Of a DNA stretch of 47,329 nt, positions 30,478-37,879 are shown piece by piece. The position numbers and the translations under genes are program-made. Where the stretch lies: contig NZ_JACDSF010000027.1 in assembly GCF_013449685.1 (NCBI RefSeq), forward strand, positions 30,704 through 78,032, read 5' to 3'. The notes under the pieces are model-generated. The model was not told the DNA's origin and did not search any database. It saw only the letters and a list, made by a program, of their open reading frames with translations. Position 1 is the first letter of the stretch, and every line of letters begins with the position of its first letter. The stretch comes from Pectobacterium brasiliense. GTDB taxonomy: Bacteria; Pseudomonadota; Gammaproteobacteria; Enterobacterales; Enterobacteriaceae.

Positions 30478-31279
30478 TCGCCTGACGGCACCGCAGTGGG
30501 CGATGCTCTCCGGCACGCTGCAATTAACGGATGCTGCACAGCGGACAGGGCAGGATAGCTGCCCAAGCCGTAGGGTGTTAGATCCAGACTATTGCCGCTG
30601 GCTGCTGGAAACGCTGACGCCGCCGCTGCTGTCGCCATCAATCAAAATTACCGCTTCGCTGTTGGCGAAGCGGATTGGCTTCTTAACCACGGCCGCCAGC
30701 CTGTACGCCATGTCGGTGTATAACAAAGGGCTGAACATGACGCTGGATAACAGCGTGCTGGAATTCGGACACGCTCGCCTGTGGACATCGACCATGCCGC
30801 TTTACGATCTCACCGCCTCCCAGCCGGAATTGGGGCAACGAGACGCGTGGCGAGATAGCCTGTTCGACACGCTGTTTGCTCAACACCTGTCGCCGATCCT
30901 GCATACGCTGTCGACGGTGTCGGGCGCGCCGCTGCGCATTCTGTGGGAAAACGTTGCGGTACGGGTATTTTCATTATACGAACAGCGCATTGAGTGGGAT
31001 GATCCGGTGGCGGAGTGCTCGCCGGGAATGACGCTGGCACAGCAGGTACAGCAGGACTTTGATGCCTTGCTGGCTGCGCCCGGCGAACGTTTTGGCGGTG
31101 ATGATAATCCGCTGAAACCGTTCTTTCGTGCGAAAACGCGGGTTCCCGTCGCGGGGCGTTCGGTTAGCTTTCGTGACGTGCGCTTTCGCCGCACCTGCTG
31201 TTTTTATTACAAGGCATCGCAGCCGCAGGAATACTGTCAAAATTGCCCCTTACTGCGCCCCGCCAGAAAAACGGGCTGA
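30467..31279 (+). CDS. FhuF-like siderophore ferric-iron reductase
   Basis: Cytosolic or membrane-associated [2Fe-2S] protein of the FhuF family, 270 aa from ATG 30467 (MSANRLTAPQ). It would reduce the imported ferric siderophore so the iron is released. The C-terminal cluster motif is RRTCCFYYKASQPQEYCQNC: adjacent Cys pair, 11 residues, then C-x2-C. E. coli FhuF is described as CC-x10-C-x2-C, so this loop is one residue longer. A start 23 codons upstream is possible but would lie deep inside the ATPase gene. Last gene of the operon; a dispersed repeat follows 25 nt later. Confidence 0.85.
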   Translation: MSANRLTAPQWAMLSGTLQLTDAAQRTGQDSCPSRRVLDPDYCRWLLETLTPPLLSPSIKITASLLAKRIGFLTTAASLYAMSVYNKGLNMTLDNSVLEFGHARLWTSTMPLYDLTASQPELGQRDAWRDSLFDTLFAQHLSPILHTLSTVSGAPLRILWENVAVRVFSLYEQRIEWDDPVAECSPGMTLAQQVQQDFDALLAAPGERFGGDDNPLKPFFRAKTRVPVAGRSVSFRDVRFRRTCCFYYKASQPQEYCQNCPLLRPARKTG

Positions 31280-31304
31280 TGCAGATAAAAATCCTCTCGT
31301 AGTT

Positions 31305-31503
31305 ATACCCTAAATAATTCGAGTTGCAGGCAGGCGGCAAACGCGGGAATCCCCAGGAGCTTACACCAGTAAGTGACTGGGGTGACAAATCTGCCGGGAG
31401 CAGATTTGAACGCTGCTTGCAGCGGCCCTTTAGGGCGAGGCCCACGACGGGCCGAGTATTTAAGAGAAGCCAACGCACATGCAGCTTGAAGTATGACGGG
31501 GAT
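31305..31503. repeat. Dispersed palindromic repeat (ERIC/YPAL-like), about 200 bp
   Basis: Begins ATACCCTAAATAATTCGAG (31305-31323) and ends near CATGCAGCTTGAAGTATGACG (31478-31498). The two ends are imperfect inverted repeats (TTCGAGTTGCA versus TTCAAGCTGCA). The interior has further pairing, such as TTACACCAGTAAGTGACTGGGGTG. Part of a second copy lies at positions 1-16. Elements of this style are frequent in intergenic DNA of Yersinia and Pectobacterium. It encodes nothing and would form a long hairpin in RNA. Confidence 0.8.
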
Positions 31504-31514
31504 AGAATCTCTGC

Positions 31515-31614
31515 TACAATCGTCCGCAGTCATGCACCGTAGTTGTGCTCGTTCACCGTGGTTGTTGCGTATGTCGTTGTTACGTGAAGTGTTACGTAAG
31601 TTGTTACGTAAATA
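31515..31614 (+). promoter_or_regulatory. rhlE leader with promoter element and 12-bp repeats
   Basis: TACAAT at 31515-31520 is a good -10; the -35 (TATGAC, 31492-31497, 17-bp spacer) would lie in the end of the dispersed repeat and is weak. The leader then contains CACCGTAGTTGT (31535) and CACCGTGGTTGT (31554), followed by three GTTACGT-initiated 12-mers at exactly 31579, 31591 and 31603. No gene is visible in 31504-31699. Confidence 0.45.
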
Positions 31615-31699
31615 GTGGCCCAGCAAACCCGTCTTACTGACCCTCTGAAAACTACACCGGCTGCTGTCCGGTCAGAGCGGATCTGGAGTTGTTCTTTTT

Positions 31700-33127
31700 A
31701 TGTCATTTGATTCTCTCGGCCTGAGTGCCGATATTCTGCGTGCGATTGATGAGCAGGGTTATCGCGATCCTACTCCTGTTCAGCGTCAGGCGATTCCTGT
31801 CGTGCTGGAAGGGCGTGATTTAATGGCCAGCGCACAAACCGGTACGGGTAAAACAGCAGGCTTTACGCTGCCGTTATTGCAACTGCTGAACAGCCGTGAA
31901 GCGCAGCATAAAGGGAAAGGTCGCCGTCCGGTACGCGCGCTGATCCTGACACCAACCCGTGAGTTGGCTGCGCAGATTGATGAAAATGTGAAGGCTTACA
32001 GCAAGTATCTGAGCCTGCGTTCACTGGTCGTATTCGGTGGCGTGAGCATTAACCCACAGATGATGAAACTGCGCGGTGGCGTAGATATTCTGGTGGCAAC
32101 ACCGGGACGTCTGCTCGATCTGGAGCATCAGCGCGCCGTTGACCTGTCACAGATTGAGATTCTGGTGCTGGATGAAGCGGATCGTATGTTGGATATGGGC
32201 TTCATTCACGACATTCGCCGAGTGCTGGCGAAGCTGCCTGCTAAACGTCAAAACCTGCTGTTCTCCGCGACCTTCTCTGATGAGATCAAAGCGCTGGCGA
32301 ACAAGCTGCTGACGAATCCTGCCTCGGTTGAAGTCGTGCGTCGTAATACGCCGTCTGAACTGGTTACGCAGCACGTGCATTTTGTTGATAAGCGTCGAAA
32401 GCGTGAACTGTTGTCACAGCTGATTGGTGAAAATAATTGGCAGCAGGTGCTGGTCTTTACCCGCACCAAGCATGGTGCTAACCACCTTGCTGAGCTGCTG
32501 GAAAAAGACGGTATTACCGCTGCCGCTATCCACGGTAATAAAAGTCAGGGCGCGCGTACGCGTGCGCTGGCAAACTTTAAAGACGGCAGCATTCGTGTGC
32601 TGGTGGCGACGGATATCGCCGCCCGTGGTCTGGATATCGACCAACTGCCGCACGTGGTGAACTATGAGCTGCCAAACGTGCCGGAAGATTACGTTCACCG
32701 TATCGGTCGTACCGGTCGTGCGGAAGCGACGGGTGAAGCGCTGTCACTGGTCTGTGTGGATGAGCACAAACTGCTGCGTGACATCGAGCGTCTGTTGAAA
32801 CGTGAGATTCCACGTATCGCTATCGAAGGCTACGAGCCGGATCCGTCCATCAAGGCCGAGCCGATTGTGAATGGCCGTCAGGGCAACCGTGGCGGTGGCG
32901 GCGGTGGTGCGCGTAACGCCTCTCCTCGCGCACAGTCTGGTGCGCCACGCAGTCAGTCTGAGCGTAGCCAAGGTCAGGGCGAACGCCGTCCGGCCGATGG
33001 CAATCGCCAGCCGCGTAAAGCGGGCGGTAATAGCGATAGCCCGTGGGGTACTGGCGGAAAAGGGAATGGCGGCAAGAGTAGTGGTGAAGGCCAACGCCGC
33101 GCACCGCGCGCCGCGTCCGCAAAATAG
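31700..33127 (+). CDS. rhlE: ATP-dependent RNA helicase RhlE
   Basis: DEAD-box helicase that acts in ribosome assembly, 475 aa (E. coli 454). Motifs in order: Q motif [13 protein letters not shown], motif I AQTGTGKT (45-52), Ia PTRELAAQ, Ib TPGR, II DEAD (158-161), III SAT, V RGLD and [11 protein letters not shown]. The C-terminal 85 or so residues are a low-complexity basic tail rich in G, R, N, S and Q that differs from E. coli and is expected to be disordered and RNA-binding. ATG 31700 gives MSFDSLGLS, as in the family. A strong terminator follows. Confidence 0.96.
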   Translation: MSFDSLGLSADILRAIDEQGYRDPTPVQRQAIPVVLEGRDLMASAQTGTGKTAGFTLPLLQLLNSREAQHKGKGRRPVRALILTPTRELAAQIDENVKAYSKYLSLRSLVVFGGVSINPQMMKLRGGVDILVATPGRLLDLEHQRAVDLSQIEILVLDEADRMLDMGFIHDIRRVLAKLPAKRQNLLFSATFSDEIKALANKLLTNPASVEVVRRNTPSELVTQHVHFVDKRRKRELLSQLIGENNWQQVLVFTRTKHGANHLAELLEKDGITAAAIHGNKSQGARTRALANFKDGSIRVLVATDIAARGLDIDQLPHVVNYELPNVPEDYVHRIGRTGRAEATGEALSLVCVDEHKLLRDIERLLKREIPRIAIEGYEPDPSIKAEPIVNGRQGNRGGGGGGARNASPRAQSGAPRSQSERSQGQGERRPADGNRQPRKAGGNSDSPWGTGGKGNGGKSSGEGQRRAPRAASAK

Positions 33128-33156
33128 CAGTAAGCCCGCGGACAAGTAAAATCGAG

Positions 33157-33181
33157 AGGGAGCCATTGGCTCCCTTTTTTT
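33157..33181 (+). terminator. Intrinsic terminator of rhlE
   Basis: AGGGAGCC (33157-33164), loop ATT and GGCTCCCT (33168-33175) form an 8-bp stem followed by a run of seven T's to 33181. Confidence 0.9.
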
Positions 33182-33187
33182 ATCGCG

Positions 33188-34087
33188 TTATTTCGCCGTG
33201 GCAGGTTGTATGGTCGGATGGCGTGGACGGTAGAACATCACCGCGTTGCCCGCCAGAATCAGCAACAGGCCGATAAGCGCGTTGGGCCGCCACTGGTAGT
33301 CTTCAAATAGTGTCGAAATCGACAGTGCCACCAGCGGAAAGAGCAGCGTGGTATACGCTGCCTGACTGGCACCGATGCGACCGATCAGGCTGAAGTAGGC
33401 ACCGAAGCCGATGATCGAACCAAAGATAGCCAGATAGAACAGGGAACCCAGATAGCTGGCGCTGTACTCCGGTGCGAAGTTATACCCTTGAATCAGGCTG
33501 AACAATCCCATCCATAGCGCACCATATCCCATGCCCCAACCGTTGGTCGTCAGTATGTCGCGACCCTGTCGCTGGTGCTGGGCGCTAATCATATTGCCGA
33601 GCGAGAAGCAGTAGGTGCCCAGAATGCTCAATCCCACGCCCCACAGCAGATAGGGCTGCGCGTCGATTTGCATCAGGTCATGCCAGAATAGCGCGACGAT
33701 GCCGATCAGCCCGAGCGGTGTGGCGATCGCCACGTTGCGTGTTAACGGCTGGCCGAAGAAAATACGGCTATTAAAGGCGTTAAACAGTACCGCCATCGAA
33801 AAAATGATGGATTCCAATCCGCTCGAAATCCAGGCGATGGCGTGGTAAAAACAGAGAAAGTTGACGCCGAATACGCATAGCCCTTGTACCATACACAGCA
33901 GGTGAGCGCGTGACGAAAGCGGACGCAGGCGGCGCGTCAGGGCCAGAAACGTCAGCAAGATGGCCGATGCCAGCGCAAAGCGCCAGAAAACGGAGATTTC
34001 GGCAGCGACCTCGCCGTGTTGCAGGCTAATCGCGATCCAGGTTGTGCCCCAAATCAGGACGACAGAAAAATAGAGTAAGGTATTCAT
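33188..34087 (-). CDS. EamA-family (DMT superfamily) metabolite exporter
   Basis: Inner-membrane transporter, 299 aa from ATG 34087 (MNTLLYFSVVLIWGTTWIAI). An in-frame ATG five codons upstream lacks a ribosome site. About ten helices form two EamA repeats; the first opens with the typical VVLIWGTTWIAISLQHG and the second covers GVGLSILGTYCFSLGNM. Substrate is unknown; relatives export amino acids or other metabolites. It is divergent from an AraC-type regulator gene and probably controlled by it. It converges on rhlE, with only 6 bp beyond the rhlE terminator. Confidence 0.88.
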   Translation of the reverse strand: MNTLLYFSVVLIWGTTWIAISLQHGEVAAEISVFWRFALASAILLTFLALTRRLRPLSSRAHLLCMVQGLCVFGVNFLCFYHAIAWISSGLESIIFSMAVLFNAFNSRIFFGQPLTRNVAIATPLGLIGIVALFWHDLMQIDAQPYLLWGVGLSILGTYCFSLGNMISAQHQRQGRDILTTNGWGMGYGALWMGLFSLIQGYNFAPEYSASYLGSLFYLAIFGSIIGFGAYFSLIGRIGASQAAYTTLLFPLVALSISTLFEDYQWRPNALIGLLLILAGNAVMFYRPRHPTIQPATAK

Positions 34088-34152
34088 TGAATGATTCCGC
34101 ATGAGTGCATAGCGGTAGTATGACGCGTGCGTTTGTCGCGGGCTTTCAGCAC

Positions 34153-34180
34153 CTTGCGGTGAATAACAGAATCTTGCGGT
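34153..34180. promoter_or_regulatory. Direct-repeat operator for the AraC-type regulator
   Basis: CTTGCGGT occurs at 34153-34160 and again at 34173-34180, exactly 20 bp apart, in the 115-bp gap between the divergent EamA and AraC-type genes. Two tandem half-sites about two helical turns apart are the usual target of AraC-family proteins. Confidence 0.5.
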
Positions 34181-34202
34181 TAAGTGAAAAACGGAGGCAG
34201 CA

Positions 34203-35075
34203 ATGCATCGTTATAAAGCGTTCGATACCATGCTGCATCATAAAACCGAGCTGCGCGACACCGTCGAGCTGACCTCCGGCGTGCGGCTGGCCGCATGGTT
34301 TAACCGTCACGATCGCGTCACGATGGAAAACACCGAACACCATACGCTCAGCCTTTATACCGCCGGTGGCTATGAGAGCTATCATAAAACGGCGGACGGC
34401 TGGCATAACGGCGGCGGGCCGGATCGTTTCTGCTTGATGCCGAAACAGAGCTCATCGACCTGGGACATTCGTGGCGACCTTGATTTTGTGCACCTGTATT
34501 TTGACGATGCGCACCTGCGGCAGTTGGCCGAGCAAACCTGGGATCGCAGCCCAGCATCAATCTGCACGGAAGAGCGGATATTTGGTAGCGATCCGTTGAT
34601 TACCTCGCTGTATCGGCAATTTCTGCTCAGCAATCGCTGGGACGACTCGGCAAACCAGCTTGTGCTGAGTAGCGCCGCAACGCTGTTGATGATTCAGGTG
34701 CTGCGTGGCTACACCCAGTTGCAGTGGGAATTGCCGACGGTGCGCGGCGGATTGGCACCCTCGGTACTACAGCGCAGCAAGATGCACATTGAGGCACATC
34801 TCGATCAGCCGCTGACGCTACAGACGCTGGCGGCGGAGGCGGGGCTTAGCGAGTTTCACTTCGCACGCATGTTTCGCCAGAGTGTGGGAATGGCACCGCA
34901 TCAGTATGTGCTGAAACAGCGGCTGGCTCGCGCGGAAGCGCTCGTGCGTCACGGTACGCAGCCGATCACGGACATCGCGCTGGCCTGCGGGTTCAGCTCC
35001 GCCAGCCACCTAAGCCACCAATTCAAAAAGGAATACGGTCTGACGCCGTCGGCGCTGAGGCTGGCGCAGAAGTAG
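34203..35075 (+). CDS. AraC-family transcriptional regulator
   Basis: DNA-binding regulator, 290 aa. The C-terminal 100 residues hold the two helix-turn-helix motifs: LTLQTLAAEAGLSEFHFARMF and ITDIALACGFSSASHLSHQF, followed by KKEYGLTPSALR. The N-terminal half (HTLSLYTAGGYESY, RFCLMPKQSSSTWDIRGDLDFVHLYF) resembles a cupin-like sensor domain. ATG 34203 follows GGAGG at 34193-34197. Divergent from the exporter gene, so it likely regulates that gene and itself; the inducer is unknown. Confidence 0.9.
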   Translation: MHRYKAFDTMLHHKTELRDTVELTSGVRLAAWFNRHDRVTMENTEHHTLSLYTAGGYESYHKTADGWHNGGGPDRFCLMPKQSSSTWDIRGDLDFVHLYFDDAHLRQLAEQTWDRSPASICTEERIFGSDPLITSLYRQFLLSNRWDDSANQLVLSSAATLLMIQVLRGYTQLQWELPTVRGGLAPSVLQRSKMHIEAHLDQPLTLQTLAAEAGLSEFHFARMFRQSVGMAPHQYVLKQRLARAEALVRHGTQPITDIALACGFSSASHLSHQFKKEYGLTPSALRLAQK

Positions 35076-35116
35076 AGCGGAAAATGTAGACGGGCAAACA
35101 GTCAGTGAGGCGTTAT

Positions 35117-35140
35117 TGAGGCGGACGAGTGTCCGCCTCA
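35117..35140. terminator. Hairpin between the AraC-type gene and pepT
   Basis: TGAGGCGGAC (35117-35126), loop GAGT and GTCCGCCTCA (35131-35140) form a perfect 10-bp stem between two convergent genes. CGCTTTTC follows on the plus strand, a weak U-run. Confidence 0.65.
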
Positions 35141-35157
35141 CGCTTTTCTGGACGCGA

Positions 35158-36387
35158 TTATTTCGCTGCCAGCAGGCATAAATTCAGCGCAACTTCATAC
35201 GATTTCACAAATGACGGCACAGGAAGAAACTCAAAGCGCGAATGGAAATTGTGCGCGCCGGTGAAGAAGTTTGGCGTCAGCAACCCTTTGGCAGACAGCG
35301 CCGCGCCGTCCGTGCCACCGCGCATTGGCGTCACTTTGGGTTCAATGTCCAGCGTGTCCAGTGCGGCAAACAGTAGGTCGATGGCGCGGCGATCGTCGGT
35401 GATGGCGTTGCTGATATTGCTGTAGATATCGGTGAGGGTGTAGGTCACGTTGCCAGTCGGGTACTGCGCGGCAATCTTCTCTGCGATTGCGGCAATCTGC
35501 TGCTTCCGCTGTTCAAACGTGGCTAAATCAAAATCGCGGATAGACGCTTTGAGCTTCGCTTCATTAGCGTTCGCCGTCAGATCGTTAAACCAGACATAGC
35601 CTTCGCGTCCTTCCGTGTGCTCCGGCGTCTGCTGGCGATCGAACTGGCTGATAAAGTCATGCGCCATGAGCAACGGGTTAACCAGCACGCCTTTCGCCGA
35701 CATCGGGTGCGCGGGCACACCGGTAAAGCGAATTTCCGCGGAAGCTGCATTGAAATTCTCATACACCACTTCACCCAGCTCGCAGCAGTCGATGGTGTAG
35801 GCAAAATCAACATCGAAGCGTTTGAGATCGAGCGCTTTCGCCCCACGCAGCCCAATTTCTTCATCCGGTACGAAGGCCACCACAATATCGCCATGCGGCG
35901 TCGCGTCAGTCAGGTTCTCCATGAGCGTCATGACCACGGTAACGGCGGCCTTGTTGTCCGCGCCGAGTACGCTGGTAGCGTCGCTAAAAATAATGTCCTG
36001 CCCAACATACGGCAGAATTTCCGGGTGTTCCGCCGTGCGTAGCCAGATGTTATGTTCGGCATTCAGACACAGATCTTCACCGGTAAAACGCAGCGTTTGC
36101 GGGTGAATATGCGGCGACAGGCCGACGTCAACCGTATCGATATGCGTAATAAAACCGATGCGCGGTGCGGACGGACAGTTACCCGGCTTCACTGCTGTCA
36201 CGGTGGCGTGCTCATCAATCACCACATTCTGTAGGCCCAGTGTTCGCAGTTCGTCCGCCAGCAGTCGCGCCATCTCATGCTGTTCCGGCGTGCTGGGCAA
36301 CGTTGTCGAACTGGCATCGCTTTGGCTGGTGACGGCGAGGTAACGATAAAAACGCGTGCTGAGCTGATGAGCCAGACTGTCTGTCAT
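35158..36387 (-). CDS. pepT: Peptidase T (tripeptide aminopeptidase)
   Basis: Zinc-dependent M20 peptidase that removes N-terminal residues from tripeptides in the cytosol. It has 409 aa (E. coli 408). Metal-site motifs: FITHIDTVD (H82, D84), the bridging-Asp region SVLGADNKAAVTV, the catalytic VPDEEIGLRGAKAL, and DCCELGEVVYENF. The C-terminal PMRGGTDGAALSAKGLLTPNFFTGAHNFHS carries the remaining ligand His. It converges on the AraC-type gene. The promoter region holds a TAGGAT inverted repeat. Confidence 0.95.
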   Translation of the reverse strand: MTDSLAHQLSTRFYRYLAVTSQSDASSTTLPSTPEQHEMARLLADELRTLGLQNVVIDEHATVTAVKPGNCPSAPRIGFITHIDTVDVGLSPHIHPQTLRFTGEDLCLNAEHNIWLRTAEHPEILPYVGQDIIFSDATSVLGADNKAAVTVVMTLMENLTDATPHGDIVVAFVPDEEIGLRGAKALDLKRFDVDFAYTIDCCELGEVVYENFNAASAEIRFTGVPAHPMSAKGVLVNPLLMAHDFISQFDRQQTPEHTEGREGYVWFNDLTANANEAKLKASIRDFDLATFEQRKQQIAAIAEKIAAQYPTGNVTYTLTDIYSNISNAITDDRRAIDLLFAALDTLDIEPKVTPMRGGTDGAALSAKGLLTPNFFTGAHNFHSRFEFLPVPSFVKSYEVALNLCLLAAK

Positions 36388-36414
36388 AACGAATCCTTTT
36401 CATTCAGTAATAGC

Positions 36415-36430
36415 TAGGATTGTTATCCTA
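36415..36430 (-). promoter_or_regulatory. Inverted repeat in the pepT upstream region
   Basis: TAGGAT-TGTT-ATCCTA is a perfect palindrome 28-43 nt before the pepT start. It may be an operator or a short leader hairpin. I do not see a convincing FNR site, which might be expected from pepT control in other enterics. Confidence 0.35.
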
Positions 36431-36525
36431 ACGTAAAAATTATTTCATTCGGTGGTTTTATTGGTCATTTTATTGTCATGGCTTTTCTCTTTCAGGCAGG
36501 GGACGTCAGAAAGCAAATACACTAA

Positions 36526-36569
36526 ATGGGATACGAATAACACAACAATGGGACACGAATAACACAACA
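36526..36569. repeat. Two 22-bp tandem repeats
   Basis: A 22-bp unit beginning ATGGGAYACGAATAACACAA stands at 36526-36547 and 36548-36569 with a single difference (T/C). It sits directly before the self-complementary segment upstream of dusC. The nearby interval 36431-36525 shows no gene. Confidence 0.75.
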
Positions 36570-36585
36570 AGCGAGAACTGGAATG

Positions 36586-36712
36586 AAAAAAGCAGGAATA
36601 CGATTGACGCTGGCGGTCGCCTCAGCGGCCGAGGTTACCTCATGGCCTGCCCAGCGTTATCTTTCCCGTTGCGTTCCCCGTACAATACCCCCTAAGATTG
36701 CCTGCTTTTTTT
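36586..36712 (+). ncRNA. Candidate structured RNA upstream of dusC
   Basis: AAAAAAGCAGG (36586-36596) pairs with CCTGCTTTTTT (36701-36711), an 11-bp closing stem that ends in a U-run. Inside, ACGCTGG (36607-36613) pairs with CCAGCGT (36651-36657). Within that, GGCC/GGCC (36627-36630, 36644-36647) extends into GAGG-TTA-CCTC (36631-36641). The nested, multi-arm fold with a terminator-like end suggests a small RNA or the leader of dusC. Because the ends are symmetric it could also be a MITE-like palindrome. I recognise no named family. Confidence 0.35.
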
Positions 36713-36759
36713 GGCCTGAATGGCTGTGATTAACGATCGAATGGTTACCGAGTAGCGTT

Positions 36760-37692
36760 ATGCGTGTTCTGCTTGCCCCGATGGAAGGGGTTCTCGACTC
36801 ATTAGTGCGAGAACTGCTGACTGAAGTAAATGATTATGACCTGTGCATCACCGAATTTTTACGCGTGGTGGATCAGTGTCTGCCGGTTAAATCCTTTTAT
36901 CGCCTTTGCCCGGAGCTACACCATGCCAGCCGCACGCTATCAGGTACTCTGGTGCGCGTACAGTTACTGGGACAATATCCCCAGTGGCTGGCGGAAAATG
37001 CGGCGCGGGCGGTAGAACTGGGCTCATATGGTGTCGATCTTAACTGCGGTTGCCCGTCGAAACTGGTGAACGGCAGTGGGGGCGGGGCGACGCTGTTAAA
37101 AGATCCCGAGCTGATTTATCGGGGCGCAAAAGCGATGCGTGAGGCGGTGCCTGCGCATTTGCCAGTCACGGTGAAAATCCGTCTGGGCTGGGATTCCGGC
37201 GCTCGCCAGTTTGAGATTGCCGACGCGGTGCAGCAGGCGGGTGCAACTGAACTGGCCGTGCATGGGCGAACGAAGGAAGATGGTTATAAAGCCGAATGCA
37301 TTAACTGGCAGGCAATAGGGGAAATCCGTCAGCGATTGCGGATTCCGGTGATTGCCAACGGCGAAATCTGGGACTGGCAGAGCGCACAGGACTGTATGGC
37401 GACAACGGGCTGCGATGCGGTGATGATCGGGCGTGGCGCGCTGAATGTGCCGAACCTGAGCCGCGTGATCAAGTATAACGAACCGCGTATGCCGTGGCCG
37501 GAAGTCATGCTGCTGTTACAAAAATATGTGCAGTTGGAAAAGCAGGGCGACACGGGACTGTATCACGTCGCGCGCATCAAACAGTGGCTCGGCTATTTGC
37601 GTAAAGAGTACGACGACGCCACCGAGTTATTCAGTGAGATCCGCACCCTGAAGACCTCAACGGATATTGCACGCGTGATTGGTGAGCCATAG
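36760..37692 (+). CDS. dusC: tRNA-dihydrouridine(16) synthase DusC
   Basis: Flavoenzyme that reduces U16 of tRNA to dihydrouridine. It has 310 aa (E. coli 315; the C-terminus is a few residues shorter). The start [20 protein letters not shown] and the catalytic Cys98 in [18 protein letters not shown] are typical. FMN contacts lie in [19 protein letters not shown] and [13 protein letters not shown], and [15 protein letters not shown] closes the TIM barrel. In E. coli dusC is divergent from yohJ; here the two are 27 kb apart. Confidence 0.95.
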   Translation: MRVLLAPMEGVLDSLVRELLTEVNDYDLCITEFLRVVDQCLPVKSFYRLCPELHHASRTLSGTLVRVQLLGQYPQWLAENAARAVELGSYGVDLNCGCPSKLVNGSGGGATLLKDPELIYRGAKAMREAVPAHLPVTVKIRLGWDSGARQFEIADAVQQAGATELAVHGRTKEDGYKAECINWQAIGEIRQRLRIPVIANGEIWDWQSAQDCMATTGCDAVMIGRGALNVPNLSRVIKYNEPRMPWPEVMLLLQKYVQLEKQGDTGLYHVARIKQWLGYLRKEYDDATELFSEIRTLKTSTDIARVIGEP

Positions 37693-37828
37693 AGACTCAC
37701 CGTTTCCTCATTATCTGCTTTCTTACATCTGCCTTCCTACGCTTCGTGTTTCCATCATGCTGTTCAGATTTAACGCATCTCATCACTCTCCCGCTGGCCT
37801 GTACTTTACTTTACGAATCGGTTGGCGG

Positions 37829-37868
37829 TATAACACTCCATCTATCTGGAAGTTTAGACGTCTATAAT
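37829..37868 (+). promoter_or_regulatory. MetJ box and promoter of mmuPM
   Basis: AGACGTCT at 37856-37863 is a perfect MetJ 8-mer; the preceding 8-mer GGAAGTTT (37848-37855) matches 5 of 8 and ATCTATCT (37840-37847) 4 of 8, giving a two- or three-unit array. A promoter with -35 TTTACT (37805-37810), 18-bp spacer and -10 TATAAC (37829-37834) would start in the array. A perfect TATAAT at 37863-37868 also exists but would leave almost no leader. The mmu genes are MetJ targets in E. coli. Confidence 0.72.
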
Positions 37869-37879
37869 GAAGGGTCACC

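Noticed and set aside
32744-33166. Minus-strand frames over the rhlE tail
   Set aside because: They arise from the low-complexity repeat composition of the RhlE C-terminus.
36720-36745. FNR-like site before dusC (TGTGATTAACGATCGA)
   Set aside because: The second half matches TTGAT-N4-ATCAA poorly and the position is too close to the gene.
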